From Owenia fusiformis (taxonomy: Eukaryota; Annelida; Polychaeta; Sabellida; Oweniidae), in NCBI GenBank assembly GCA_903813345.2, contig CAIIXF020000011.1, forward strand, positions 31,490,166 to 31,554,165: a stretch of DNA of 64,000 nucleotides, in the 5' to 3' direction. Below are positions 33,001 to 45,591 of the stretch, piece by piece. Within the stretch, counting starts at the first letter, position 1; every line of letters starts with the position of its first letter. A program made the position numbers and the translations under genes. The notes beneath the pieces are model-generated. The model did not search any database and was not told the origin of the DNA. It worked only from the letters and a program-made list of their open reading frames with translations.

Positions 33001-35873
33001 TTTAAATGTCAATGTTTTGTTGTATTCATAAATACTGAACAAAAAAATGACCAAACTTTGTTTACAGGCACAATCAGCAGAGTGTTGTGTCAGCTGCCTT
33101 ACGTGCTGTGGGAAATATTGTAACAGGAGATGATATTCAAACCCAAGTTGTACTGAACTGCACAGTTCTGCCATGCTTACTGCATCTACTATCAAGTGTT
33201 AAGGAGTCCATTAAGAAAGAGGCGTGTTGGACAATATCTAATGTTACCGCTGGCAACAGAGCACAGATACAGGTAACCACAATCACATAGTATTATAACA
33301 ATCACATTTTCAAGTAGCAATATGATATAGATATAAGAGATTTTGTGTGGGAAAACGTTTCCATCAAGTGCAATAGTTTTCTCTAAAGAAATTTTTCTCA
33401 GCTGGAATTTGTTCTCCCGAATATTGAATGTGTGTAATGAAATATAAATATAAAAATGGCTTTTAAACTTGATGAAATGTAATTTATGAATCTCAAATTT
33501 GTGCAGCATTGGCTGTGTGCAAAATTCTAAAATTTTAGATTTGTGTCTTTTTGATGTTCAGACTTTGAAGCAGATAATGGTGCACTATAAAATGTGTACT
33601 TTTATTTTCCAGGCTGTTATAGATGCTAACATATTCCCAGTGCTGATAGATATTTTGGGTAAAGCAGAGTTTAAGACCAGGAAAGAAGCTGCTTGGGCCA
33701 TCACCAATGCCACATCTGGGGGAACTCCTGAACAAATAAGGTACAAAATTAAGCAATTTTCCTCATTTCACCACTGTGGCAATATACCAGTAACTCTTTA
33801 CAAAATATATCATGTAGAATGCTTGAACTTGAGTTTGAGTAAAACTGAGTTTGACTTGACTTGTGCATAATTTACCAAGTTTGAGCTAATGAATTGGGCA
33901 GGGTAGATGAATTTTAGATGTGTATTAACGTAAGCACTATGACCTCAAGAGCAAACCTAAAATGTTGAGCGTAACAAATAAATTTACTTTTCTATCTGGC
34001 TGATCCTAAGGATTGTAGATTTCCAAGACAAAATTAAAAGTATAGAACAGTTACCATGTTATTTTTAAAACATTTTAAAAAGTGCTATTGTCATCTTGTG
34101 CACTGATGGCCGTGTGTCTGTGAGTGCGATCAGACGAGTGTCACTTAAATCTTGTCATCAAAATTCCAGGAAAATCACCCATCCGTTCAACATGAACTTT
34201 TTACAGTTGTAAGAGCAGACTAGTGCCAAGATCTTTTTAGATTTTTAGCTTGGTGTGTAAATTACCTGGCAGCCATTTTGCTCTTAAATGTGCAATATTT
34301 ATCACTGTGTGTATTGTTTCTTGCTCAACATGTTGAAAAATAATGAAAATGAAAAATAAGGTGACTTAGATTGAGAGTAATTGGTGCTTGGCCTCTGACT
34401 TGGCATTTAAAATAAACTTTGATTCTATAATAATATTTCAGATTTCTAGTAGACCAAGGTTGTATCCCTCCACTTTGTGACCTTCTAACTGTGATGGACC
34501 ATAAAATAGTCCAGGTTGCCCTGAATGGCCTAGAGAACATACTACGATTAGGAGAGCAGGACCAGAGGGCCCATGGTACAAGCAATGCTTATGCTCTAAA
34601 GATTGAAGAATGTTATGGTAAGTATGAGTCCCATTGTATTGTAGATAATGATGAATTTATAAATTGGACCCACAGAAACTTAACCAGGCATTTGTCGTTA
34701 TATTAAGAGATTGGTCTGAAAGGTATCCCTTTCTTATTGATCAGATATGCATTCTGTTTATAAAATAGAAATATTTTTAATGTAATATGCTGTTCTTTGG
34801 TGCAACATATTTATCATTAATTGTGATGTCACCACCACAATTTTTTTGTGGATGGTATTTGGCTGTCGGTGTTCGGAGTTTGGTGTCTGTAGCAAATGGC
34901 AGGTGGTGACATTTTGCAGCATCTTATTTTGGAAGGCATTGTTCAACTATTATTGGCTATTTCTACCAAACTCATTTTCAATAAAATTTATTGAAAAAAG
35001 TATATTGTAGGCAACAAGATCAAAAAAAAAAGTTTGTGGACTACTTTCAGGTTATGGCAAAATAGCATTTTTGAAAAAGCAGTGGGAATGAGGATATTTG
35101 TCTAAAATGTATTGAAATTTATGTATGATATTTTGATGTGGAGGAAGAGAATAAAGAAATAGCTCCTGATGTGGACGCTAAATGCACAGCAATATCAGTT
35201 TGTTGCGGAAAATAATACTCCCTCTGGTGGATTCCAACTATAGCAATGCCCTCTATAATATTGTTCAGCCTAAAATAGTATGGTTATACCCTTCCTTAGA
35301 CGTTTAATGATTTTTATATCCATGTTTTCATCAATTTTGATTTTCGGACCCATTGCTTTTGTAAATCGTCATCATGACAAAATTCGCTAGCTTATTACCC
35401 ACTTATTGCATTTAGGATTGATTGGTCTGATGTCAGCTATTGTCATTCATGCATTAATTGTTTTATTTAGATCACCACCTTGAAAACCAATGACTGAATT
35501 ATCTGGAATTCATCTTACTCTTTCAGGCTCAGTGTTAATCTTAATAGAGTCCTCTACTATAGCAGTAGCCAGTAGTGACCAGGCACCATTTCCTCTGTGG
35601 AAATAAAAGCTATTTAAGAAATGTATTAAACAAGATCAAACACATATGTTTATTTGCAATTTTTGGGATTTCTTTCCAGGTCTCGACAAAATAGAATTCT
35701 TGCAGAGCCATGAGAATCAGGAAATTTATCAAAAATCTTTTGAAATTATTGAACGATATTTTGGCACGGAAGAAGAGGATAAAGAAATCGCTCCTGATGT
35801 AGACGCTAATGCACAGCAATATCAGTTTAATGTTGCGGAGAATAATCCTCCCGCTGGTGGATTCCAGCTATAG
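30023..35873 (+). CDS. KPNA: Importin subunit alpha (karyopherin alpha, KPNA1/5/6 type)
   Basis: Complete 538-residue protein, the length typical of KPNA1/6, from nine coding exons: 30023-30262, 30801-30897, 31166-31257, 31530-31750, 32508-32771, 33068-33272, 33613-33740, 34442-34617, 35680-35873; all phases join. The N-terminal importin-beta-binding domain is clear ([28 protein letters not shown]). Ten armadillo repeats follow with the Trp/Asn ladder that grips nuclear localisation signals: WALTN, WALGN, WCLSN, WTISN and WAITN. The C-terminal [16 protein letters not shown] and the end GGFQL match the family. The protein binds cargo NLS in the cytoplasm and hands it to importin beta. The acceptor TTTTGTAG directly abuts the ATG, so a non-coding first exon must lie upstream. 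IBB wording places it in the alpha-1 clade (KPNA1/5/6) rather than KPNA2 or KPNA3/4. Confidence 0.96.
31934..32400. mobile_element. Diverged relative of the 7127-7933 element, in an importin-alpha intron
   Basis: Begins ATCCCATCAAATGAAGTTTGG, followed by a degenerate GTCCATC-rich run, CAAATTCTGGTC and ATTTTGAAAAATGGTGGC, in the same order as in the element at 7127. The right end is not clear. Older copy. Confidence 0.6.
34824..34915. mobile_element. GTCACCACC inverted-repeat element, second copy
   Basis: GATGTCACCACC and GGTGGTGACAT ends, about 90 bp, in an importin-alpha intron. The complement aligns along its length with 21410-21500. Confidence 0.7.
35107..35280 (+). pseudogene. Decayed duplicate of the final importin-alpha exon
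   Basis: Bases 35107-35280 match the last exon and first 3'UTR bases (about 35740-35910), including GCTCCTGATGT, AATGCACAGCAATATCAGTT and GGTGGATTCCA. An inserted A after GACGCTAA and other changes shift the frame and create stops, so it cannot encode the C-terminus. It lies in the last intron, 400 bases before the true exon: a local segmental duplication of the gene end. Confidence 0.85.
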
Positions 35874-35965
35874 TGATGCCATCTATCTTGTTTTGCTTAA
35901 CATAGTTGTTGAAAAGCCAGTGTTCATGAAATGTAAAGAAACGGAGCTGAAAATCATGTTTTAAG

Positions 35966-35971
35966 AATAAA
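35966..35971 (+). terminator. Candidate poly(A) signal of the importin-alpha gene
   Basis: AATAAA 93 bases past the TAG stop. First canonical signal downstream, so a reasonable but unproven 3' end. Confidence 0.4.
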
Positions 35972-36533
35972 TGGAATCAGCATATAATAAAGGAAATAAA
36001 CATGATATTGGTTCTGTAATACGTTCATTGGATTTCCTGGAAGATTTAAATGACCACTGTGAGGTTAGTGGCATTATGTTTCATGCCCGGATCTACCAGC
36101 TCTCCTACCTTAGATTTTCATTAGAAAATACAGCAAAAAAGTATCGGAGCTGAAAACTACCTGAACCAGTTACTGCAGAAATGGTGAAGGGTCAGAAATA
36201 TTGGATTTATTAAGTTCATGAATTTGACCTTTATATAGATTGCTGTTTGCCAAAATGCTTTGATTGTATGATTCTCTACCTATAGGTACACAAGGTATTC
36301 AAATAGGTTTTAGATGAACAAGGTATTCATTTATATTTTGTCTAGGCCTACATGTAAATACTCAATCTTGAAAATTTTGTAGTTCTTTGTTTGGAAGCTT
36401 TATAACCCTACTGATGTATTACTCTCTATGTTCCCCCTGAATACACGTTTGATAACTACAAGTTTGGATCTGTATCATGTACACCTTACCAAGTAGGAGA
36501 ACTTCTTTGTATGTTCCACCTTATGACATATGT

Positions 36534-36733
36534 CAGGCCCGAAGCCAGGATTTGCCAAGGGGGGTTCACTTTTTGAAAAATTCCAGGGGGGGTTCACTTT
36601 TGACAATTTTGGTCCAAAATCACTTAAAAAGTGCTCAGAATGGTGAAAAACTGCATGGTTTTGAAAGAAATTTTGGCCAGGGGGGGTTCGCTCTAACCCA
36701 TTGAACCCCCCCCCCCCCCTGGCTACGGGCCTG
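36534..36733. mobile_element. Poly-C inverted-repeat element (copy 2) with TATGT duplication
   Basis: CAGGCCCGAAGCCAGGATTT at the left and CTGGCTACGGGCCTG at the right form terminal inverted repeats. TATGT flanks both sides (36529-36533, 36734-36738), a likely 5-bp target-site duplication. A third, truncated relative starts at 19600 (CAGGCCCGAATCTAG). Confidence 0.8.
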
Positions 36734-37262
36734 TATGTGACTTTGAGATTGCCAAAAGTATAAGACTGAAAGATCTGTGTTCAGAGTTGGATTATTTCAA
36801 TTGTGAAAAAGGCACAAAATGTTTTTTCTTGAATGGACATAACATTAACTTGGTAAAGGTATCATCCATTTGCTGGCTGAGAATATTATTGTAACAGGAG
36901 CAGATTCTAGTTAAGTCGCAAAAGTATTGCTAATAATGTATGGCGGAATCCCGGGGTCGGAATCGAAGGGTAAGAAATATTTTGTGCATGCCAAAAACAT
37001 TTTGATAATTCACAAATCAGATGTAATGTTATATCAATTAAATTGATTGAGTTAATTGGTTTTATTTGGCATATATAATGTACATTTTTAAGTTATGTAT
37101 CTCAGATTTGAGTTACCTGTTTCAAAAATGAAAAATGATTTCTCTTTAAATGCTGGAATATTCAACACATGTCCAACACTTATTTGAACAATGAAGTTAG
37201 TCCAGAGTAAAGAATTATCATAATTACTCTACTCATGGTTAATTTAGACTAAAATTTATATA

Positions 37263-37344
37263 CAGGATGGTCTAAAAGTAAGTTTACAGTTATTTAACAA
37301 TCACTCTGTTATGTAAACTGTAAACCTACTTTTGGGGCACCCTG
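37263..37344. mobile_element. 82-bp TA-flanked miniature element
   Basis: CAGGATGGTCTAAAAGTAAG and CTACTTTTGGGGCACCCTG ends with inner GTTTACAG / CTGTAAAC pairs; TA on both sides. Style of Tc1/mariner-derived miniature elements. Confidence 0.7.
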
Positions 37345-39735
37345 TATAAATAGACAAAATGGAAATAGGCCAAGAATCTGTAAAAACAAAATGGAAATAG
37401 GCCAAGAATCTGTAAAAACTGAAAAATGCTTTACAAAATTTGTGCAAGAAATGTCCAGATTTACTGTTTTTGGTCTGAAATATAAAAGCTCGTGAGGACA
37501 TAGGTTTTGGTAATTTGATTTTGAAGGAGATATTTATGTTATCTTGAAAATGTCTCAACTGCTATAATACCAGTTCTGTCCGGAGAATAAGAAACAAAAA
37601 ATATGAACTCAATTTACGTCTAAAATAACCATGTGTATAGTAACATATAGTGTGGACAAGGACACCATATAATCATTACAGGTCTAAATGGACTTCCAAA
37701 GTTTGAATATTTCAAGTTCAAATCTCAAAATTGATTGCAAAAAGTTCATGATACTACATGCACAATCACTACGTTATTAAACCTGTTTCCAATGCTCATG
37801 ATTTCTTTTTCATTGTTAAATACTTTTCGAATTATGAGATTTGAACTCATTATGTTTCAAATTTTGCTGAATGCTGAATTTAAGGGGAAACTGGAGAAGT
37901 GAATGAATATCAGTAGACTTGCACTGTATTATGTACTGTTGAGCTAATATTGGTGTAATCAGCAATATTTGATACAAAATGGTAAAATGACACATTATTG
38001 TATGTACGTATATGTTATAAAAGTTGATTATAATTCAAGGCAAACATTTTAAATGAAATCATTTGGGCCTACTGGGTGAAGCAGTAACATTATTGTTTGC
38101 TTTACTGATAAATGATTTGTATTTTTCAGAATCAGAGTGCAACTCAGTAAAATCCAAAGTGATTGAGATTATAATCTGAAACACCTTTTTGAAGTGAAAG
38201 TATAAAGTCATTTTGTGAAGATTTTCTATTTGGTTATCTAATGGCACATCAATTGAAGTTCCTTAGCTTATCCTCCTGTTCTCTCTCAAGACTCTAAAAC
38301 AAGGTTTGGGATATAACCACTCCAGGGAAACAGACTTAAATCAAGGGAAAGTAAAATATTTGAGCATTGTATCAGTCATTCAATCATTGGTTTCAAATCT
38401 ATTATGTGTACTAGAGTCTTATATATGTTATTGATCATCACTTTCCCCAGTAGGCCCATGAAAATCGAGCACACAACATATGACAGACAACAACTGTACA
38501 AGATACACACATGCATGCATACACCTTACAACATGCCATAGTGGCCAACACTCTCTCAAGCAAAATGTGTCGTCTTTTTGGAAGAAAAAAATAGGATCGT
38601 ATTTTGGATCTTTGAGAAATTTATATGGTCCAAATATTGGTTGCCTTGGAGATATTGTTGCCTTGGAGACTTTATTGCCTTGGAGAGGTTTGACCACTGT
38701 TGCATTATGAAGGTACAATCCATTATATGTACACGCAACAAAAACACAATTTGGGCTACAATTAATAATGGTCCCTATATAGTGTTAATCTCAATTTGCA
38801 GTAATTTATTTTTATACTCAAAAGTGAAACATTAGTGTAGTGTAATTTAAATGTCCATTAATTTATTTCAGTTTCACAAAGGAAACATTAATGAATGAAT
38901 ATTTTCTACTGTATAAAAGTTTAAAACTTATTTATTTTCTGGCCCAATGTGCATTTTGTTTCAAATATAGCCATTTGTTTGTAAGTTCTCTAAAAGTGAA
39001 GTTTTAGTCCTTTTAGTTTTTTAAGAATACATATACCCCAGTAAACCCAATGGTATTTTTGAATATGACAATATATTTTAGAAGGAAAATAACTTCAGTC
39101 CAATTGCCTATATAAAAGCCATGTACATCCATGAACACATGCATACATGCATTCAACTCTCACATATAGCAAACAAACCGAATACTTAAACAATTTAGTG
39201 TTACATCAAATCTACATCCTCCCTCTCAGTCTTCTCCCAACCAGGAGTAAAAGATGGGGGGTGTGTAGATTTGGTACAAGACTACAACCAAACAACAATT
39301 TTTACATAAAATCAGTTTTATATTCTACAACATTGCATTGTTGAGTTGGAACTATATTGTAATTGTTCATAAATTCAATGGATGATGTTGTAAAATAAAA
39401 TACGAAAACATCAATTAAATATTCAAAGTTGTGTTTCTTGTAGTTTTGTAGTTTAATGAACTTTACTCATGGGTGATCCTTTGCTGTGATAGTTGATTTT
39501 GGTTCAATCTTTGCCAGTCCTCCAAACTAGTAGTCATGTATTTGTGCCGTATTTGTGTTGAACCAAATGTTAAGGCCAATAAAAGATGTCAGAAGTGTAA
39601 TTATGTCTTCATACTCTCTACACGAAGGCTTCTAAATAAAGATCTCGAAATCCCCGGCGTTGTTTAAATCCCGTTTTGAAAAAGTCGATATGTGATGTAT
39701 ATTTCTTAATTTTCAAAAAAATCTACAGATACAGG

Positions 39736-40240
39736 GTGGTCAAAAAAATGGCAACCCTAATTTTTCCTCATATCTTTTTTTCTCATTTTTATTAGAAATT
39801 TTGCCCTGATATTTGGCACACATTTATTCATACTAGACTGTGTTATTCCATGAACATTGGACTGGTAGTCGCAATGTTACAGCACTTTAAACAAGGTGCC
39901 CCAGTTTTCCAAATATCGTGCTGTAGGCAAACCTGCACACATTTGCCAAACCTGTCAATGACATAACTGCATTCCTCGAAGCAAATATTGCCTGAACGAC
40001 ACATGTGATCTTTATTTTGAGGTCAAATGTCTTTCTGGTGTTATTACCCTACCCTCTTTGGGGTATCCCCACTGGTAAAGATTAAATGGGGCCATATCTG
40101 GGCTATGGGGTGCCCATTCATGGTCTGTTGTACTGCTGATAATGTTGTCATTGAAGTGGTCCCTTGGTAGTATCCAAGCTCCTAGTTGCCAAACTTATGG
40201 AGGGGAGTGTGACTTGAAGGGCTCATGTTGATGGTTTGAC
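39736..40240 (-). pseudogene. Decayed IS630/Tc1-mariner-type transposase fragment
   Basis: A terminal-repeat-like CAGGGTGGTCAAAAAAATGG begins at 39736. On the - strand, the frame 40212-40012 encodes HEWAPHSPDMAPFNLYQWGY, matching the conserved 'W(P/A)PxSPDLxPxDFxLWGYxK' block around the third catalytic acidic region of DDE transposases. A stop interrupts it upstream, and the N-terminal part is missing. Relic only. Confidence 0.7.
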
Positions 40241-40860
40241 AGTTGATATTTAACAAGGTTTTATTTCATGTGTTTGATCATAAACGAATCCGAATTGTAT
40301 TTTGAATTTTATCAGTGCAATATTATAGCATAGCCAGTAACCCTGCTGACGAGGTCCAACTGAAAATATGAGTCATGGAATTTTACTTTTCCAAACTTTA
40401 GCGTTCCTTTACGTGCCACCATTGAGAACAGGTGTTTATTGCTTGCTTCAAAAGTGGTCAGCAAGTTTTTAATGACAATTTTTATTGACCAATACTAGGT
40501 CAATAGAGGTTTTTGTTTTTGCAACTTTTTGAGAAAGTCAAACAACATAATTCTTTTAGTCGGACCCCGTCAATAACCAAAGTGAGTAGAACAAGGTCGA
40601 AACACCTCACTAAATGTCAAGCTTACTTTGCAAGTCACCGCGAACCGTTGGAGCCCGCTAGTTAAACCTGTAATAGAACTTAAACAACATCTTCCAAATT
40701 TTATATATATTTGAATTTATTCAGTTTACCCTTAGACAAATGTTAACAGTCAAATACACGAATGCAATAAATTGACAATAACCAGTCCACCAAAATAAAT
40801 TGTCCGCTTTTTCTGCTCAACAGATCCATCCTTCTTCATCAGATCAAAGTACGATCTACG

Positions 40861-40920
40861 TTTCAGTTTCGTCCAGTGCGTTCCCTAGGAAGGAGGCACG
40901 AGTGCACTGAACGAACTGAA
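40861..40920. repeat. Palindromic dispersed repeat, copy 1
   Basis: TTTCAGTTTCGTCCAGTGC pairs with GCACTGAACGAACTGAAA across a GC-rich centre. Relatives at 46454-46510 (TTTCGTCCAGTGCCATCC, CCTCCTGTGCC) and 60134-60196 (TTTCGTTCACTGC, GTGCCTGCCTC). Confidence 0.6.
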
Positions 40921-41186
40921 AATGCTCGGAGATTGATCAAAATATTTTGGGAGCATTAATATTGTTAGTATTTTTCAATTAAAATTAGAAGTATATATTT
41001 TAAGTACTCTTTCAACATCTTCGTTAACATTTGTTTTTCTGTAGTATAAACCAATCTAAAAATCTCCCGTTAGATAAAATCTTCAGTTATTGTCAATTAG
41101 CTAGATCAGTCACATCGTCCACTGCTTTGGATCGGAAGCTGCCCCTGGTGAAAAGGAAAGCGCCCATTTGTGCAAGTCACGTGTTC

Positions 41187-41341
41187 ATCGGCGTCGCCTG
41201 CAGAATCCGAGACTCCCGCATATTTTTCTCTCTGCTAACATACATGACCCGGCCCCTAGATGTGCACAGGCGTTGTACACTGCCCCACAACAGCCACCAC
41301 CTCGCTTCATCGCTGATACAAAGTTCTCATAGTCCATTTCT
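41187..41341 (-). CDS. Candidate exon of a secreted cysteine-rich peptide precursor
   Basis: On the - strand a strong acceptor (TTTTTCTCTACAG) is followed by an open frame ending in TGA at 41189-41187. It encodes about 51 residues: EMDYENFVSAMKR, then a Gly/Cys-rich segment with six cysteines (pattern CC-x6-C-x7-C-x7-C-x5-C) and a final run of four arginines. A dibasic KR directly before the cysteine block and the basic tail look like processing sites of a neuropeptide or small secreted peptide. GC content is clearly above the flanks. I do not recognise the family and found no convincing upstream signal-peptide exon. The + strand also has donor-like sites at 41371 and 41464, so the region could instead be a + strand 5' exon or conserved non-coding DNA. 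Confidence 0.35.
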
Positions 41342-41762
41342 CTGTAGAGAAAAATAACAGATGATCATTATGGTAAGCCAGAGCCCCCAGTACCCCCCAG
41401 TCTTATCTGCCGTTTGCGAAGGATAAAGACAAAGGGGGCGCAACAATCGCGATGACAGATGATAGTAAGTATAATGTTGTATGATATGGTATTTTATGAT
41501 ATGCTATCAAATGCCATTTATTACTGTTAATATAAAATGGAATTATACATTTGCCTGTATTTTTGGTATTTATATCAACACTATATGTTTAATCTTATTC
41601 TGTATTCGATCCTTTTCATGAACTATCATAATAATCTAGCTAAAATATTCCAGGACGAAATTAACCATTGCTTGGATATTATCTAGGCTGTACTAGATCG
41701 AATCTAGATATGCTTATCTTGACTTAAAACTTACTTTACATCACTGTTGGAGGGTTTCTTGA

Positions 41763-41990
41763 ATGGAGGTAACCAGTAGCATGTTGCTGGAAAAAGAGAA
41801 AATAATTTTAAGCACAACTAATTTTACAGAGATAAGTCAATCGTACAAATCACGCGAGCCACCACGATTGATTTCCGGAGTGAATCGATCAGTCGATATT
41901 TTTGAACTTCCATCATATCACCATTCAGGAATACCAATATCGAAGAATAGACGCACTCCACGGATGTCGAGAAGTGGAACTCGCAAATGA
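41763..41990 (+). CDS. Small unrecognised open frame, 75 codons
   Basis: ATG at 41763 to TGA at 41988-41990; Ser/Arg-rich C-terminus (KNRRTPRMSRSGTRK). Region has more CpG than the flanks. No motif recognised and no homologue recalled; could be chance. Confidence 0.15.
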   Translation: MEVTSSMLLEKEKIILSTTNFTEISQSYKSREPPRLISGVNRSVDIFELPSYHHSGIPISKNRRTPRMSRSGTRK

Positions 41991-43517
41991 TCAAACTCAA
42001 AGTTGCACGTAAATCAAAAATGTATCCATTTTGGGCATCAAGTCTTAATCACATTGTGTCGGATATTCATGACTTTGATGACTGAATATCTTAGAATCTG
42101 CCAAACATATAAACAAGCATGATCAGATAGAACTTTTAAAGGGGGGGGGTAATAGTCCCTGAGCAGAGGTGTCGTTTTCCAGCACTCCACCACAAAAAAT
42201 GAACATACCGTTTGAAAGTACTGATACCCTGCGCGCAGAGTCTAGTTATGAACGAAGATGGGGCTCTCTTTTAATAAGTGAAGTCAAACGAATGCAAAGG
42301 GTAAAGTACTAACTTCACTCATTGAGAAAACATATTTTGTTTTGATTGTAACAGGGGCTTTTGTCTTTAAAATGAGGCCACACGGTTGCCTTCTAAAAAA
42401 GCTTTTTTTATATATATTATATTTTTACCACATAACTGCATTGCATGAAAAAATGAGTGTTTTTGATTAACAAGAGAATATAGGATTTGGAAAATGTCAA
42501 AAAGATGGTTCCCACAGGATGTAAACGTCTGAAATAATAAAAAATCTGCATGGCACAATATTTTGGTGTCAATACATTCTTAGTAATAAGAAACACTGTC
42601 TAATGTTTGAAAAAAGGTAATGTGACATTTCAAGTCAATACGCCCTTGCTTAAATTCTCATTTTCTAAGTGAAAGCCCCTGTTACCGGGAAAATGTAACA
42701 TAGCTTAATGTATGTAGGGACTATAACTTCCACGGTAGGTGCAATCAAGTCCAAATCTAGGAAACAATAATTTCGAGTTCTTAAATTCAGAATTACACCA
42801 ATTTTACCCATACTTGGACCTTTGGGGAAACAGAAAACATTGAATCAATTTAATTATAAATGATTATAAAATGGGGTTTTAACGATGTAATACCCAAGGG
42901 CTACATCAATTCATCTTGGTTTCTTCAATTAAGTCATAAAAATGCCATTCTATAATACCTTATGTCAATTCGTATGATTATTTACAAACGACGATCTGCG
43001 TATAAAAAAGTGATAACTCAAACTTTTTTTCCAGATTTTCTTCACAAAATAAACACAGTAATGAACTTAGAATGTTCATCCCTTTCTCCGTTATCCTGAT
43101 ATATGGCGTTATTATAAAACATGTACTAGCTCGCTTATTAAACTCATCACGGAGATTTTGTCTTCACTCTGGAAACGATGAAAATTCTAATTACTTATTT
43201 TGAAGTCATGTCATATCTTATAGTATTGTCTTTCTAATGAAATGTGGCATATCTGTCTACATTTGTTTGGCTGGTCAGCTCTTGTGTCCAATCAGACGTC
43301 TACTTTGAATTCCTATCGCTAGCCACATATAACCTTTTGGTTATTACTTCAAGGAATCTACAGTTTCGAAATTGATCGATCTTAATGACCTCCAATGGAC
43401 ATTTAATGTCCACTTATGTGCTTTTTATTTGAAGAAATTGTGTCTAGATTTTCTGATTTCACATTCCAAGTGAACAAACATCAATGATTTATATCTCTAC
43501 TCTAATTTAAAACTTTA

Positions 43518-44157
43518 CAGGGTGTCCCGAAAGTATGCCCCCCCCCCTAGGCAGACATATACCAATGTCTCCATAGTATGTGTCATATATCATTTTAAAG
43601 ATCATCTAAAGTTACATTGATCTGCCAAATATCACAGTTCAACTCACAAATGGGAAAAGTTACAGGCATTTCAAAATTTAGTGTTTGGCCAAAATTAAAG
43701 TCAGTTTTACACCAAAATAGTCGGTGTGTCTCCTAAGCCAAGTTAACGGCAGTAATGGTTTCCATATATGATCTTAAACGTGCTTCAAATAGGGCCGGGA
43801 TTTGGCATTTTGTAATCCTCATAAAACCTTTTTAGGCATTCTAGAAGAGTTTCCTTTGAGTATCTACCCTCAAGTTCCTCTTTTTAGAACTCAATACCCA
43901 TCCTTTTGTTGACAATAGCACCCTTATTTTCGGTCACATTCAGGTTAGGGCTGTTTCCAGGGTACTGAAATGAACTATATTTTTGGCCAAACACTAAGTT
44001 TTGAAATGCCCGTAACTTTTTACTATTTGTGAGTTGAACCATGATACTTGGCAAATCAATGTAAGTTTTGATGGGCTTTAAAATGATATATTACACATAC
44101 TATGAAGACATTGGTGTATGTCCGCCTAGGGGGCCCCCATACTTTTGGGACACCCTG
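43518..44157. mobile_element. 640-bp mariner-style inverted-repeat element
   Basis: Ends CAGGGTGTCCCGAAAGTATG and CATACTTTTGGGACACCCTG, bordered by TA (43516-43517, 44158-44159). The inverted arms run over 200 bp (e.g. CAAATGGGAAAAGTTACAGG versus GTAACTTTTTACTATTTG). No transposase frame. Confidence 0.85.
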
Positions 44158-45591
44158 TATACAAAAAACTGAGTTCCCGTATTTCCACGCCTCGTTGTCC
44201 TAATGTTCCAATATATCATTTGAAATGTGAGACTATCCGATTTTGGGAACTGCCTGCTTACGGAGTTTCACTAGTCCCCAAAGTTGTCTGTAGATCTAAT
44301 CGACCATTTCACCATTTTCGTCATCAATTTGATACATGAATATAGTATATTGCATTTGTTATTTTTAAACATTATTCTTTCAGAAGAAGAACAAAAAAGC
44401 ATGGTTTTAAACGTTATGAAAGGTAGTTCTTGTCTAAAGGAGGAATATATGAATAGAAAAAAATGGGAAATCAACAACTTATCTGTTATAAAGTACTGTT
44501 TGTGTACTAACGTGATGGTCATTTTACTCTTTTCAATAATTTAATTCGAATGTTACTAATCTCTTATTTGCTATTATTATTTTATTCTACACTCACAGCA
44601 GAGAGTTGTAATCACGAAATACGTCTAAGCCTCTTTAACTAAATATTCTGTATTCATATTCACGTTTTCACATTGTCATTCTGCCAAGAGGAATTTTACT
44701 CAGGAAAGACAAAGTTACAGATTTAGAATAGGTAAGCACTCAAGTTGAAGCACACTTCATTAGAAATATTGTATCCAACACATTACAATCAGTAGTCACT
44801 TCAAGCGAATTACTTTCAATCATGCCTGCATTTAGCCATTATTTCTTGGATAAACCCTCTTCAATTAGGCAAAGAGTATTGGCATATACGAAGGATATGA
44901 GTGATCTGAAATCATTAGCTTCTGATAGTGATACGAATCACAACACTTTTAATTTTAACAAAGTGTTTCGAATTGTATATAAACAAATGTCTTAGAACTA
45001 ATTCAGTATTTTGCACATGCATATCTTTTATGAAACTATTACATAAATTCAAATCATTTCGTACAAATATGGCCATTTGTGAACATTTGAATTCGTATTA
45101 TTTCTTCATCTCTTTTACTTCCAGTGTCCACTGCTTATTATGATTGGGAATTGCAAAACGAATACTACAAGCCCATTTTCCCTGGTCGCAAAGCACATTT
45201 ATTGTTGCAAAGAATTTAACCCGAATACACATACCTCTTTTCATTTCTAAGTCTCAAACATCAAAGACTCTATTCAATTTAAGAATAGCTATTAAAAGTC
45301 GTAATAAATACAAGAATAACGCACTATCTTAGGCCAAATATATGAAATACTGCAAAATACAATTTCGAGGCTTTGTGACGCATCTTTTCGTATTAGGTCC
45401 ATTGATGTATGATGTTCATTTTGACCTGGTATTGGAGGATACATTTTGTAACCTACAAATTGGGTCCTACTATGATACATGATAAGTCAATGCAGATGAA
45501 GAAATCGTCCAATCGTTCGACGCTGGCTTGCGACGTGCTTGCGATAGCTTGATGAATGACCCTTCAGGTTCTCAATCGTACCTCTCTATCT

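Larger units (their letters stand above)
35974..39730. other. Non-coding stretch after importin-alpha
   Basis: Apart from the poly-C element (36534), a tiny TA-flanked element (37263) and a threefold TTGCCTTGGAGA repeat near 38641-38682, I see nothing. No frame has recognisable motifs. Confidence 0.5.

Noticed and set aside
41031-41357. 108-codon + strand frame
   Set aside because: Low-complexity reading opposite the cysteine-rich - strand frame; no motif or start context supports it.
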